Positions 33,883 through 44,000 of a stretch of DNA of 64,000 nucleotides are shown here, piece after piece. The notes beneath the pieces are model-generated. The model saw only the letters and a program-made list of their open reading frames with translations, had not been told where the DNA came from and did not search any database. Within the stretch, counting starts at the first letter, position 1, and the number at the start of each line of letters is the position of its first letter. The translations under genes were made by a program, and so were the position numbers. Source of the stretch: Cloacimonetes bacterium UBA5614 (GTDB lineage Bacteria; Cloacimonadota; Cloacimonadia; Cloacimonadales; Cloacimonadaceae); assembly GCA_002424605.1 (NCBI GenBank), contig DIKQ01000005.1, positions 428,401 to 492,400 of the forward strand, read 5' to 3'.

Positions 33883-36097
33883 ATTTCATCTTGATAAGTT
33901 TGATTGTCTGGCTGTAGTCGCCGGATTTCATTTTTATCAGATACATTCCGGCGGGAACGGCTTTATTCTGGTTGTCACTGCCATTCCATTGCAGGTCAAG
34001 CTGATTGCCCTTCAATTCTGCATCAAACAGGCTTTTCACCAGTTGCCCCTTCAGATTATAGATATCTATCCGGGTTGCCTGATTGGCTTTGGCAACCTTC
34101 AAAGACAGGTTTGTCATACTGCTGAAAGGATTGGGCCCTGCGCTGAATCTCGTTTCAGGAACGGCTATTCCGTCTTCATTGGAGGTTACGGGCAGCAGAA
34201 CGATATAACCCGGCTGCAGGTTGTTTACCAGGGTCTGGTTATAATAGAAATCAGTGATGGTGACTGTAGCCAGAGAGACATAGCCGACATTGCCGGTTGC
34301 CCTGAATTTCAGGTTTAGGAGCGTCCCTCCTCCCACCAGGTTTCCGGAGAATGTCATGCTGATATTAACCTGTCCGGATTGCGGACTCTGCACGTCCACT
34401 ACTGGATTTGCATCAATGCAGCCGGCAGTGTCAAAGCCTTCCCAGGTTACCATATCGGCAGGAAAATTGACCACGAAACTCGCAGTGGTCACATTCCAGT
34501 TTGGCAGAACAAAGGTCGTAGTCAAAGGCACGGTGGCAATAGCATCGTAAGGAATATGCATAGCATTCAGCAAATCTATCACAGAGCTCTCGACCTCGCA
34601 GACCTCGGCTGTTACATTGATGGAAGTCGGTGCCAGCAGAGGCACGTTTGTAGTGTTGAGGGCAAAATTGCTGAGGTAAAAGGCGAAGTTGCCGGGAACC
34701 ATGGGTTGGAATTCAAGCTTGAGCAGGGTTCCGCCACCTATCAGGTTTGAAGAGGTTGATGCTGCCACCGAGACGCGTCCCGGCTGGATTTCCATCGCAT
34801 AGATTTCTGACCCTTCCAGCATTGTTCCGGTTGCATTTACACCGACAAAGTTCATATTTGCTTCATCAAACTCAATGATAAAGCTGATGTCCGAGACATT
34901 CCAGGCAGGCAGGATGGGATAGCTGACCACAGAAAGCGTGGTCACGTCACCCACGGAGCAATCTGAGCCGTTCAGTGCCATCTGGACAGATGCAATGCTG
35001 TAATTTTGGGGAATTACGTTGAAGATTGCGCCCTGGTAGCTGTTGAAGGTGGAGCCCGGATTCAGGTTGCTGACGTAGAAATACCCGTCATAAGAACCGC
35101 CCCAGCCCCAGTTGAAGTGAAAGTAGTTATTGTTCTGGTAACCGTCGCAATTGAAGGCATGACCTCCGCCGGAACCGCTGCCGCTATAATACATGGGGCG
35201 CGCTGCATCCAGCTCGTCTCTCAGCAGTTGTTCCCAGGCGGTTGTTGAATAGCTGCTTTTCATTCTCTGCTGAGCGCCGCTGGCATAGCGGAAATAGTTC
35301 ATCAGAGCTCCGGGAACGGCATTGCTGTAAGCTCCGGAACCGCTGGGAGAATACATCATATTGACCGAAACCCCAAGGTGGTAAAGCAGTCTTGCCACAG
35401 CGTCATTCGCAGCATGCACGGAATTTGGCATCTGCGCCCACTGGTAGGTGGTGGCGCCAAAATTGGCTGACTGGCTGCCATAGCCCTGCGCAGTGTAAGT
35501 GTGAGAACCGCTCCCGGTTACAGGCCAGTTCCAGTACTTTGTGACCTGACCCATCGCCGTGGCGACGCATCCGGCATATACGTGTCCGCCGGGACCGGCG
35601 GCATCTGCCGGGCAATACATATTGTAGGGATAATCCTGGTTCCAGCGGGTGGAAATCAGCGGTGCCTGGCTCCGGCTTCCGTTGCGGCTAATCCTGTTTT
35701 CCAGCACATCGCGCCATTTGGCGGCAGTTTCGCTGTTATCCAGGTTGTCTGCCTTTATCTGGACGATTTCTTCCATCATAGTAGCAAGGAAGTCACGAAA
35801 AGCGGGATTTCTGTCCATTCCGTTCACAACGGTGTCAAAACCATATGCCAGAACGGGATAGACCGCATCATCGGCACTGGTCACCACATAACCGTCTGCA
35901 TATTGGAACAGGTATAGCTGTATTTCATCGTTCATTGAAAGCGGAATCACCCGGTCCAGGGAACGGACATTGCTCTCCTGCGGTGCCCAGACCGCCGTCC
36001 AGTTACGCGCTGCCTGCTCTGCCGCCGCCTGCGTTACAGGTGCTGCGGCCAGTAGGAAGGTTAGCATTAAAAGTGCTGTTATCAGGATGTATTTCAT
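33881..36097 (-). CDS. Secreted C10 (streptopain-like) cysteine protease
   Basis: 738 residues with a signal peptide (MKYILITALLMLTFLLAAAP). A Spi-type propeptide region (~20-130) precedes the catalytic domain (~145-370), with nucleophile C177 (YAGCVATAMGQ) and H313 (GGGHAFNCDGY). This is the Cys/His arrangement of streptopain and interpain. Two cohesin-like beta domains follow (~375-500 and ~515-640, both with a VGGGTLL or IGGGTLL motif), then a type A sorting domain (GPNPFSSM...YNLKGQLVKS...AGMYLIKM...KLIKMK). It should be secreted as a zymogen and held at the surface as a broad endoprotease. A sigma-54 promoter candidate lies 36 nt upstream of the start codon. Confidence 0.92.
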   Translation of the reverse strand: MKYILITALLMLTFLLAAAPVTQAAAEQAARNWTAVWAPQESNVRSLDRVIPLSMNDEIQLYLFQYADGYVVTSADDAVYPVLAYGFDTVVNGMDRNPAFRDFLATMMEEIVQIKADNLDNSETAAKWRDVLENRISRNGSRSQAPLISTRWNQDYPYNMYCPADAAGPGGHVYAGCVATAMGQVTKYWNWPVTGSGSHTYTAQGYGSQSANFGATTYQWAQMPNSVHAANDAVARLLYHLGVSVNMMYSPSGSGAYSNAVPGALMNYFRYASGAQQRMKSSYSTTAWEQLLRDELDAARPMYYSGSGSGGGHAFNCDGYQNNNYFHFNWGWGGSYDGYFYVSNLNPGSTFNSYQGAIFNVIPQNYSIASVQMALNGSDCSVGDVTTLSVVSYPILPAWNVSDISFIIEFDEANMNFVGVNATGTMLEGSEIYAMEIQPGRVSVAASTSSNLIGGGTLLKLEFQPMVPGNFAFYLSNFALNTTNVPLLAPTSINVTAEVCEVESSVIDLLNAMHIPYDAIATVPLTTTFVLPNWNVTTASFVVNFPADMVTWEGFDTAGCIDANPVVDVQSPQSGQVNISMTFSGNLVGGGTLLNLKFRATGNVGYVSLATVTITDFYYNQTLVNNLQPGYIVLLPVTSNEDGIAVPETRFSAGPNPFSSMTNLSLKVAKANQATRIDIYNLKGQLVKSLFDAELKGNQLDLQWNGSDNQNKAVPAGMYLIKMKSGDYSQTIKLIKMK

Positions 36098-36132
36098 CTA
36101 TCTACCTCATTTTATATCCTATTACTTTCTTA

Positions 36133-36148
36133 TGCAGAAATTATTCCA
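36133..36148 (-). promoter_or_regulatory. Sigma-54 promoter candidate for the C10 protease
   Basis: Minus-strand TGGAATAATTTCTGCA has the GG and GC cores at exact spacing and TGCA, with C instead of T at one -12 position. Confidence 0.6.
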
Positions 36149-36211
36149 TATATCAAATTTGGCAAGTTTTATATTAGATGTTACAGATACTTTTCCTGCT
36201 TCCCCCTCTCT

Positions 36212-36284
36212 GAGATGTCCCGAAGATGTCGCGGTGATGATCGAACTTTCTTCGGGAGGCTTCGGGACATCTCCGCGGCATCTC
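36212..36284. repeat. 73-bp palindromic intergenic element, copy 4 of 7
   Basis: GAGATGTC...GGCATCTC, 73 bp, about 20 nt past the neighbouring terminator. Here the inner units are inverted relative to copies 1-3 (TTCTTCGGGAGGCTTCGGG). Confidence 0.9.
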
Positions 36285-36301
36285 ACTAAGAAACAAGAGA
36301 C

Positions 36302-36334
36302 AAAAAAAGACGCTGCCCCGTTAAGAGCAGCGTC
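36302..36334 (-). terminator. Terminator of the 1338-aa surface protein gene
   Basis: GACGCTGC and GCAGCGTC form an 8-bp stem with a 10-base loop; on the minus strand seven T follow. Confidence 0.9.
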
Positions 36335-36360
36335 CATATGCTTAATGTCCTTGCGGGACG

Positions 36361-39300
36361 TTATTTCATAAGTATCATCTTCTTGCTGGAAGAGTACTTG
36401 CCGGCATTCATCTTGTAGAAGTAAACGCCGCTGGATACTTTCTGGCCGTTTTCGTCGGTGCCATCCCATCTTGCAGTGTAGTTGCCGCTTGCTTTGGTCT
36501 CGTTCACCAGGGTCTTGATTCTCTGGCCCTTGGTGTTGTAGATGTCAAGCACGACAGGGGTGCTGTTCTTCACTGAGTAGCTGATGACAGTCTCAGGATT
36601 GAACGGATTGGGATAGTTGCCGTTAAGGGCGGTGGCAATCACAGGAGTGACAGGATTGTCACTGCTGACGGTACCTTCCACCATAACGTCATCGATGAAC
36701 CATACATACCACAGACCATCGTTTGACGGAGGATCAGCAGCATGCCAGGCAATGATAATGTCCTGACCGGCATATGCATCCAGTTCAAACAGTTGGATAT
36801 CAGTATAGGTAGTCCAGCCACCGGCCTGAGTTGAATAGTCAACCAGGGTGTTCCAGGTGCTTCCGCCGTTGTTAGAGACCTTCACATAGTAATGGTCGCC
36901 ATTGGTTGAACCACGGAATACATAGGTTTTGAAGGTGAGGGTAGCATCAAGAGGGCAGGTGAAAACAGGAGTCTTCAGCCATTCTTCCTGATGGTTGTAT
37001 GACCACCACAGACCTGCTTGCCATGCGCCGTCAGGCGGTGCAAGAGGGGGAGTGAGAACGGAAACGGTTCCGACTCTGGCCCATGTTGGAGGTACTCCGC
37101 TGGTTCCGGCTGCAGAAGTATCAGTGATAATCTGAGTCCAGCCGGCAGGCGGGAAGGTTGCGCCTTCAAAGCTTTCGTCAATGACGACGCCTGAGGCCTG
37201 CAATACGAAGTTGACAATGGTGGTCTGTCCGGTCACAACAACAACGCCTGTCTGGGTTGCAGTAACGTATCCGGCTTTGGAGCAGGTTACGGTATGCGTT
37301 CCCGCAGAAACCTGGATGGAATATGCGCCGGTGGCGTTGGAGGTGGCAGTGGCAGTTCCGACTGCGATGGTGGCACCGGCAATCGGGGTGTTGTTAGTCT
37401 CGCGGACGATACCGGAGATTGTGCCGATTTGGGTCAGTTTCTGGATGGCATTTGAGAAAGCGGGAACAGACATCACATTGTTAGTGTAAATGGCTTTGAC
37501 TGCCCACTTGTACATTCCGTCAGGAACTGATGCCCAGGCGGCATCGGTGTATGCTGTGGCTGTGATTGTGTTGGCTGTGAGAAGGGTCCAGGCTGCTTCG
37601 TTGGTTTCCTGTCCCTGCAGCAGACGCCATACCTTGTAACCGGTAAGAACGCGTGTCTGTTCAGGACGGTTTGCACTTACGACCTGGGCTCTGTCCTGGT
37701 TGCCGCTAGTGCTCAGTGTGCCGCCGCCGACTCTGTCATAATTGAAAGCAATCGGCTGAAGCTGCATCGGACGTGCTGTGGGAGCACTGTAACCCACGTA
37801 ACCGCCCAGGTTCCAGTCATAGTTTAATGACGGAGCAAGTGCAAGCAGGGTTGACCAAGCGCCCTGGAAATACATCATATTGCCAAGACCATCATGGGCA
37901 GGACCGGCATCGCAACCGGCAGGATAACCTGTGGTTGTGTTGCAGCGGACGCCAAACCATAATTCCTGACCGGCCTGAATTGGAACCGGTGTGTCAAGCA
38001 ATACTGTGTTGAATGCATCAATGGTGGGATTGGTAATAGTCTGGTCCACAACCATAGTGCCCGGAGCAGTGGGTCCGCCACCGGTCCAAACACGCACGCT
38101 GTATGTGCAGGCTGCCTGTGCAGGCCAGAATTCTACTGCATATAATGACATTCCGACATAGTCGGTAAGGTTGGCAACCGGCCAGCGGGAAGCGATGTCA
38201 AAGTCAGCCACGCCGCCTGTTCCGATGCTGTCGTCATTCATGCCGCTGTCCCAACGAATCCATTCTCCGCCGCCTGTTCCGGGTTCGGACCAGGTTACGT
38301 TTACTACGGGAGCTGCTTCAACAGCTGCTACCTGAGTGGCGGGAAGAGCAATTTCGTTCAGGATAACGGTGCCCATGCTGTAAGCAGTGGCGCCGACTGT
38401 GATGTTACCTGTTGCCTGCTGGTAGCCGGCATAGGTGATTGTATATGCATAGGTCTCGCTGCCAAGTACGTTGGCTATGGTGAACTGACCCTGAGCATTG
38501 GTAGTAGCTGAGTATGTCAGGATACCTGTAAGGGTGACTTCTGCACCTGCAAGACCGACGGTAGGCTGGTCACTGCCGACCACAGTACCTGTCACGGTAA
38601 TAACAGGTGAAGCAACCATGTTGAAGTTAAGGGTAGTGGTCTGGTTTTCAACGATGACCGCATTCTGGGTCTGTGTCACATAACCGACCTTCTGGACGGT
38701 AATAGGATGAGTACCAGTCGAAATATACGGGAAGCTGTAGGTTCCGTTTGCAGCAGTAACTGTCTGCTGGGGACCTGTTCCGACGGTTACAGTAGCTCCG
38801 GCAAGGGGATTGCCACCGCTGGTGACTGTTCCCTGAAGGGCTCCCATACCATCAACCACGAAATAAAGGGTGGTCTTGGGGAACTGGCCGGTAGGAGTGG
38901 CAGTCGGGGGATTGGTCGGGTCGTAAGGAGTTGAGTCGCTTTGAACCTTGCGGGTTCTGGCAGTACCAACGGTCTGGCAGTCGAAATAGTCCATACTGCT
39001 GAAGTACTGAGTATCCATCGGACGCTGAACCATCAGCACCAGGTTGCCTCCGCCGTAGGCGTAAGGCTGTGTAAAGGTAACTGTGATGGTATTGACACCG
39101 GAGGGATAATCCACGTTTCCGGCAAAGACCTGAGTAAGCTGGGTGGAAGGAATCCAACCGGCTGCAAGGTCGGTATTGGTGGTTTCGCCCAGCCAGATAT
39201 TGGTGGGTTTATTGGGCAGGCTTGTTACGAAGTTGTTATAGAAAGCAATGCCTGTAATCAGACCACCGAGGTTGATTTCGGAGGAAAGATACACTGTTTC

Positions 39301-40377
39301 AAACAAGCTGTTCATCCAATAGAAGTCCATCGGCATCTGGGCATTAGTGCCACCGGTTCCGATAGTGACAGCAACTATACCTGCAGCTTGAACGTTAACG
39401 TTGATAGGTGTAGTGTTGTCATTATTGGGATTCTGGTCACCGGCAAGAACTACTCTGCCGTGCATCTGGATGGGACCGGCTGCTGTGGGGGTCCAGGGAA
39501 TCACAACTTCGGCAGTCATACCGGCGTTGATGGCAGGACCTGCCACAGAGGCAAGCTCGGTGGTACCGGACATCAGCTTGACCTGGTAGGTCGTCTGGTT
39601 GGCAGTACCCCAGTTACGAACTGTTACTGTGTAATTTGAAGGTGAGCCGACTGTAGGAGTGGTGTTTCCGGAAATAGCGGAAGCGCCCATATCGTTGGGA
39701 ACTGCTACAGGCGGGTCAAACTGGTAAATGGTGCCGTTTCCGGGCCAGGTTGCAACTGCAGTGTTTTCAACAGTTGAGGAAACCGTGGCGGGGGGTCCGA
39801 CCGTAACGCTGTAGAAGTTATTCACGCCACCGGGCAGCATGTTGATGCCAATGGAAGCGCTGGCATTGGCAGGTGTGCTGGCAGTGGGACCATAAACAAA
39901 CTGAATCTGGCCGGATTCATAAAGCTTGGCCTGAAGGTTAAACTGTGTGGTGGAACTCCAGTTCCATTCCATGTTGGTGTACTGAATAGTAAATACACGA
40001 TTGGGTGCTGTGCCTGAAAGCAGGTACTGCACTGTGCCGTTTGCCATATCGCAGTCGTCCCAGAGCGGGGCGAGCACGGGGCAGTACGTGGTGGAAGCAA
40101 GAGCATTGGTAAGGGTGGAAGTAACAGCTGTGCCTAAGCCGATGTAGCCGTTGGATGATATCTTCACCTGGGTATAGGTGTTAGTTCCGTAGGGGAACGT
40201 AAAACCTATGGTAATCGGTGAGGATATGGCATCATCAGCCTGGGCTTCGGGAACGCCTGTTCCTGTGATTGCCGTATAGGTACCTGTGGTTGCTGTGAAA
40301 GAGTAGTAATCAGTAATCGCAGCAAACATGGCAACTAAGGCAAACATCATTACAAAGAGTAACGACAGTTTTTTCAT
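36361..40377 (-). CDS. T9SS-type surface protein with carboxypeptidase-regulatory-like domains
   Basis: 1338 residues. ATG 40377 opens a signal peptide (MKKLSLLFVMMFALVAMFAA) and follows AAGGAGAC. Order: a choice-of-anchor/nidogen-like N-terminal domain (~20-215), a CARDB-like domain (~220-330), the shared beta module (~332-510, ending before GALQGTV), two carboxypeptidase-regulatory-like domains (~515-690), a ~200-residue domain with WDSGMNDDSIGTGG, FN3-like sequence, a third regulatory-like domain (~1000-1085), a choice-of-anchor J domain (~1088-1250) and a type A sorting domain (NPFNPETVISYSV...YNTKGQRIKT...SGVYFYKM...KMILMK). No catalytic motif was seen; it is probably an adhesin or binding scaffold on the cell surface. 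The gene at 41034-44423 is a shorter paralog. No sigma-54 motif precedes either, so they appear controlled differently from the proteases. Confidence 0.88.
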   Translation of the reverse strand: MKKLSLLFVMMFALVAMFAAITDYYSFTATTGTYTAITGTGVPEAQADDAISSPITIGFTFPYGTNTYTQVKISSNGYIGLGTAVTSTLTNALASTTYCPVLAPLWDDCDMANGTVQYLLSGTAPNRVFTIQYTNMEWNWSSTTQFNLQAKLYESGQIQFVYGPTASTPANASASIGINMLPGGVNNFYSVTVGPPATVSSTVENTAVATWPGNGTIYQFDPPVAVPNDMGASAISGNTTPTVGSPSNYTVTVRNWGTANQTTYQVKLMSGTTELASVAGPAINAGMTAEVVIPWTPTAAGPIQMHGRVVLAGDQNPNNDNTTPINVNVQAAGIVAVTIGTGGTNAQMPMDFYWMNSLFETVYLSSEINLGGLITGIAFYNNFVTSLPNKPTNIWLGETTNTDLAAGWIPSTQLTQVFAGNVDYPSGVNTITVTFTQPYAYGGGNLVLMVQRPMDTQYFSSMDYFDCQTVGTARTRKVQSDSTPYDPTNPPTATPTGQFPKTTLYFVVDGMGALQGTVTSGGNPLAGATVTVGTGPQQTVTAANGTYSFPYISTGTHPITVQKVGYVTQTQNAVIVENQTTTLNFNMVASPVITVTGTVVGSDQPTVGLAGAEVTLTGILTYSATTNAQGQFTIANVLGSETYAYTITYAGYQQATGNITVGATAYSMGTVILNEIALPATQVAAVEAAPVVNVTWSEPGTGGGEWIRWDSGMNDDSIGTGGVADFDIASRWPVANLTDYVGMSLYAVEFWPAQAACTYSVRVWTGGGPTAPGTMVVDQTITNPTIDAFNTVLLDTPVPIQAGQELWFGVRCNTTTGYPAGCDAGPAHDGLGNMMYFQGAWSTLLALAPSLNYDWNLGGYVGYSAPTARPMQLQPIAFNYDRVGGGTLSTSGNQDRAQVVSANRPEQTRVLTGYKVWRLLQGQETNEAAWTLLTANTITATAYTDAAWASVPDGMYKWAVKAIYTNNVMSVPAFSNAIQKLTQIGTISGIVRETNNTPIAGATIAVGTATATSNATGAYSIQVSAGTHTVTCSKAGYVTATQTGVVVVTGQTTIVNFVLQASGVVIDESFEGATFPPAGWTQIITDTSAAGTSGVPPTWARVGTVSVLTPPLAPPDGAWQAGLWWSYNHQEEWLKTPVFTCPLDATLTFKTYVFRGSTNGDHYYVKVSNNGGSTWNTLVDYSTQAGGWTTYTDIQLFELDAYAGQDIIIAWHAADPPSNDGLWYVWFIDDVMVEGTVSSDNPVTPVIATALNGNYPNPFNPETVISYSVKNSTPVVLDIYNTKGQRIKTLVNETKASGNYTARWDGTDENGQKVSSGVYFYKMNAGKYSSSKKMILMK

Positions 40378-40884
40378 TGATGTCTCCTTTTTTCCCATTT
40401 AATTGTTCGGGATAATTTATTGTTACATTTAATACTCACTGAGCTAACTCCGGAAAGCTCAAAGCTTCAATTTCGAAATTTGCGGCAAACAGAGCCGTAC
40501 ATAGCATCTGAATCATCAGACAATACCTTTGGATAGAAACAAGTTTGTAAATATAACGGATTGAAGTGACATAAAACTTTGGCAAGCCCTGCTTTGCAGA
40601 GTTCTTTTGTAAATATTAAAACTCACTTTTGCTTCATCGTTGCTGATAAGCAAACCATAATTCATACATACCTCTTTTCAGGACAACTCAAATCCATCTC
40701 ATTAGATTGCATAACAACAGTTATTGCTAACCTTGTCAATATTTTTTTTTGTTATCACTGATTTTGATTAACTAATCCACCATAAAAACCGGGTTTTGTT
40801 ACTACGTGATAAGCCCTTGATTTCCAAACTGGAGGACCAGTCATAAATGCCTCCAAAATGCCCTAAACCCCTTTGCTGCTCTCT
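40378..40884. other. Intergenic region upstream of the 1338-aa protein gene
   Basis: About 500 bp with no gene. It contains GAGCT...AGCTC at 40441-40460 and the perfect 12-bp palindrome AATTTCGAAATT at 40469-40480, both possible operators for the minus-strand gene starting at 40377. Otherwise AT-rich. Confidence 0.4.
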
Positions 40885-40957
40885 GAGATGTCCCGAAGAT
40901 GTCGCGGTGATGACCGAACTTTCTTCGGGAGGCTTCGGGGCATCTCCGCGACATCTC
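40885..40957. repeat. 73-bp palindromic intergenic element, copy 5 of 7
   Basis: GAGATGTC...GACATCTC, differing from copy 4 at only a few positions because it was duplicated together with the neighbouring gene end. Confidence 0.9.
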
Positions 40958-40974
40958 ATTAAGAAACAAGAGAC

Positions 40975-41007
40975 AAAAAAAGACGCTGCCCCGTTAAGAG
41001 CAGCGTC
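40975..41007 (-). terminator. Terminator of the 1129-aa surface protein gene
   Basis: Same 8-bp GACGCTGC/GCAGCGTC hairpin and T-run as at 36302-36334. Confidence 0.9.
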
Positions 41008-41033
41008 CGTATGGTTAATGTCCTTGCGGGACG

Positions 41034-44000
41034 TTATTTCATAAGTATCATCTTCTTGCTGGAAGAGTACTTGCCGGCATTCATCTTGTAGAAGTAAACG
41101 CCGCTGGATACTTTCTGGCCGTTTTCGTCTGTGCCATCCCACTTCACAGTGTAGTTGCCGCTTGCTTTGGTCTCGTTCACCAGGGTCTTGATTCTCTGGC
41201 CCCTGGTGTTGTAGATGTCAAGCACGACAGGAGTGCTGTTTTTCACTGAGTAGCTGATGACAGTCTCAGGATTGAACGGATTGGGATAGTTGCCGGCCAG
41301 GGCCGTCACGAGGGGCAGCACTGTCTCGCCTTCAATGTCAGTATGGTAAATGGCATTGGAAAGGGTCGCCGGTGATATCACATCGTTGGTATAAAGAGCT
41401 TTGACAGCCCATTTATAATTGCCGGTGGGAACCTGGTCCCAGCCGGTGTCGCTGTAAGTGGTGGAAGTAATCATATCAGGAGTGAGAAGCGTCCAGGCCT
41501 GCTCGTTTTCTTCCTGTCCCTGGTTCAGGCGCCAGACTTTGAAGCCCTGAAGGGAACGGTCATCACGCGGAAGATTGTGGGAGACGTTATTGAACAAGCT
41601 TCTGACACCGCTGGTGGAAAGATTGCCGTCACCGCTGCGGATAACGGGTTTTTCAAACGCAACCTGCTGCATGGAACGGACAGCCGGAGCGCTGTAACCG
41701 ATGTAGCCGCCGAGGTTCCAGTCATAGTTAAGGGTCGGGGCAAGGGCAAGCAGAGTAGTCCAGGCACCCTGGAAATACATCATATTGCCAAGGCCGTCAT
41801 GGGCAGGACCCGCATCACAACCGGCAGGATAACCGGTGGTGGTGTTTACGTGTACGCCAAACCAGAGTTCTTCACCCAGGGGGATGGCAACGGGGTTGTC
41901 CAGAACGACTACGTTGAAGGCATCAATGGTGGGGGTGGTCACGACCTGTTCAGTAGCAAGCGTTCCGGGATTGGTGGGGCTTCCACCGGTCCAGACACGG
42001 ATTGTGTAGGTAGCTGCTGCCTGGGCAGGCCAGAATTCCACTGCATACAGTGACTGGCCAACGAAATCAAACAGGTTCTCCAGAGGCCAGCGTGAGGCGA
42101 TAGTAAATTCAGCCGCGCCGCCGGTTCCAATGCTGTCATCGTTGAGACCGCTGTCCCAACGCACCCAGCCGGCAGGGATGGGTCCCGGGGAAGTCCAGGA
42201 AAGGGCAACCAGAGAAGAAACCTCTACTGCCTGCAGATTGGTGACAGGATAAGCATTCTCATTCAATGTGAGGGTGCCCAGATCCATGTCAGTTCCTGTC
42301 AGGGCAAAGTTGCCGCTTATCTGTCCATATCCTGTCCTGGCGATGGTATATGTATAATCGGCATATCCCCAGATTCCGGTTACTGTAAACGCGCCCTGGG
42401 CATTGGTGGTGGCAGTGTAGGTGTCATTTCCTACTACAGTGATGACTGCACCTTCCAGTCCGCCGGGAGCGTCATTGCCAAGCACGATTCCGGTGACGTT
42501 AAGCTGGGGTATGAATATCATGTTGAAATCAAGGACGGCGTTCTGGTCTTCCACCACGGTTACTGTCTGGGTCTGGCTCAGGTAACCCGCCTTGGTGCAG
42601 GTAAGCTGTCTCTGTCCCTCAAAGACATAGGGGAAGCTGTAGGTGCCGTCGGCTCCGGTAGTGTAGGTGAAAGTGGTTCCTTCCAAAGCCACAACTGCGC
42701 CTGCCAGAGGTGCTCCGCCGGAAGTGACTGTACCGGAGATTGAACCCATGTTTTCAGTCACAATGTAGAAAGTGGTCTTGGGGAAACGGCCGGAAATCAC
42801 CACGCCAGTATTGGTGGGGTTGGCAGGGTCAAAGGTGGTGGTGTCGCTGTACAGACGGCGGGAACGGTTGGTGCCGACAGTCTGACCATATAAGTTATCA
42901 GCGCTGTTGTAAATAACAGTGTCCATGGGACGCTGCACCATCATGACGAGGTTACCGCCGTTATACTGGTAGGGAGTGGGGAAAATGATGTTAATGGTGT
43001 TCTGACCGGCAGGGTAGTTGACTGTACCATCAAAGACCAGTGTAAGCTGAGTGGATGGTATCCAGGCGTCGGCAAGATTGGTCTGGGTGGTTTCGCCCAG
43101 CCAGATTTTGGTAGGCTTGGCCATAACAGTGTTGCTCACAAAGTTGTTGTAGAGAGCAATGCCGTCGATTTCGCCATTCAGGTAGATTTCGGAAGCCAGG
43201 AAGATGGTCTCATACAAGCCATTTTTCCAGTAAAAATCCATCGGGATGCGAAATTGCTCGTTCCCAGCGCCAATAGTCCAGTTCACTATTCCTTGCGGCA
43301 GGACGATTACATTTATGGGATTAGTGTCGTCATTGTCAGGATTGAGGTCGGTGGCAAGCTCCACTTCGCCATAAACAGCCAACGGTCCTGTAGTTGCGAA
43401 AGAATGAGTGATGGGGACCTGTAGAATCTGCTCGGGCTGAATGGTGGGTCCGGCAACGCTGGCAAGCACAGTACCGCCTGACATCAGTTTCACCATATAG
43501 GTGGTTTCCGGCTCGGAACCGGCGTTCCTGACAGTTACGGTATAAACCGTGGGAGTTCCCTGAATGGGAGTGAGGTTTCCGCTAATTGACATCGCCTGCA
43601 AGTCGTTGTTGACGGCGGCAGGAGGAGTGTATTCAAAGACAAGTCCGTCGGCAGGTATGATACCTGTAGCAAAGACGCAGGTGGCAGCACTAGTGGTTCC
43701 TGCGGTAGTTGCAGACCAGTCAGTGGTAGTGGTGCGGTTGAGGTAATCTGTTGTGTCGGGTCCCCTCATTCCAACCTGGGGATAAGTGGTGCTGGCGGTG
43801 GTTCCATGAGTGAACGCGCCATAAGCAAAGGCCACCTGGTTGGTGGTTTCATGCAGGTGAATCTGAAAATTAAGGATGTCGCCTGTTCCAGTAGCGCCGT
43901 ATCTCTTGTAGTTCTTCCACTGGATGACGCAAGTGCGGTTGGGAGCTGTTCCGATGGTCTCCATCCTGAGAGAAGCGCCTGCTTGAGCCTGGATGTCGCG

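Larger units (their letters stand above)
36205..36625. repeat. 420-bp direct repeat spanning gene end, terminator and palindrome, copy 1
   Basis: Nearly identical to 40878-41298 (constant offset 4673). It covers the sorting-domain codons, the stop codon, the terminator and a 73-bp palindrome. Confidence 0.9.
40878..41298. repeat. 420-bp direct repeat, copy 2
   Basis: Partner of 36205-36625. Identity ends abruptly inside the coding sequence just before the sorting domain. Confidence 0.9.

Noticed and set aside
36205..41298. CRISPR-like or tandem repeat array
   Set aside because: Only two copies 4.7 kb apart, explained by duplication of a gene end. There are no short regular repeats with unique spacers anywhere in the window.
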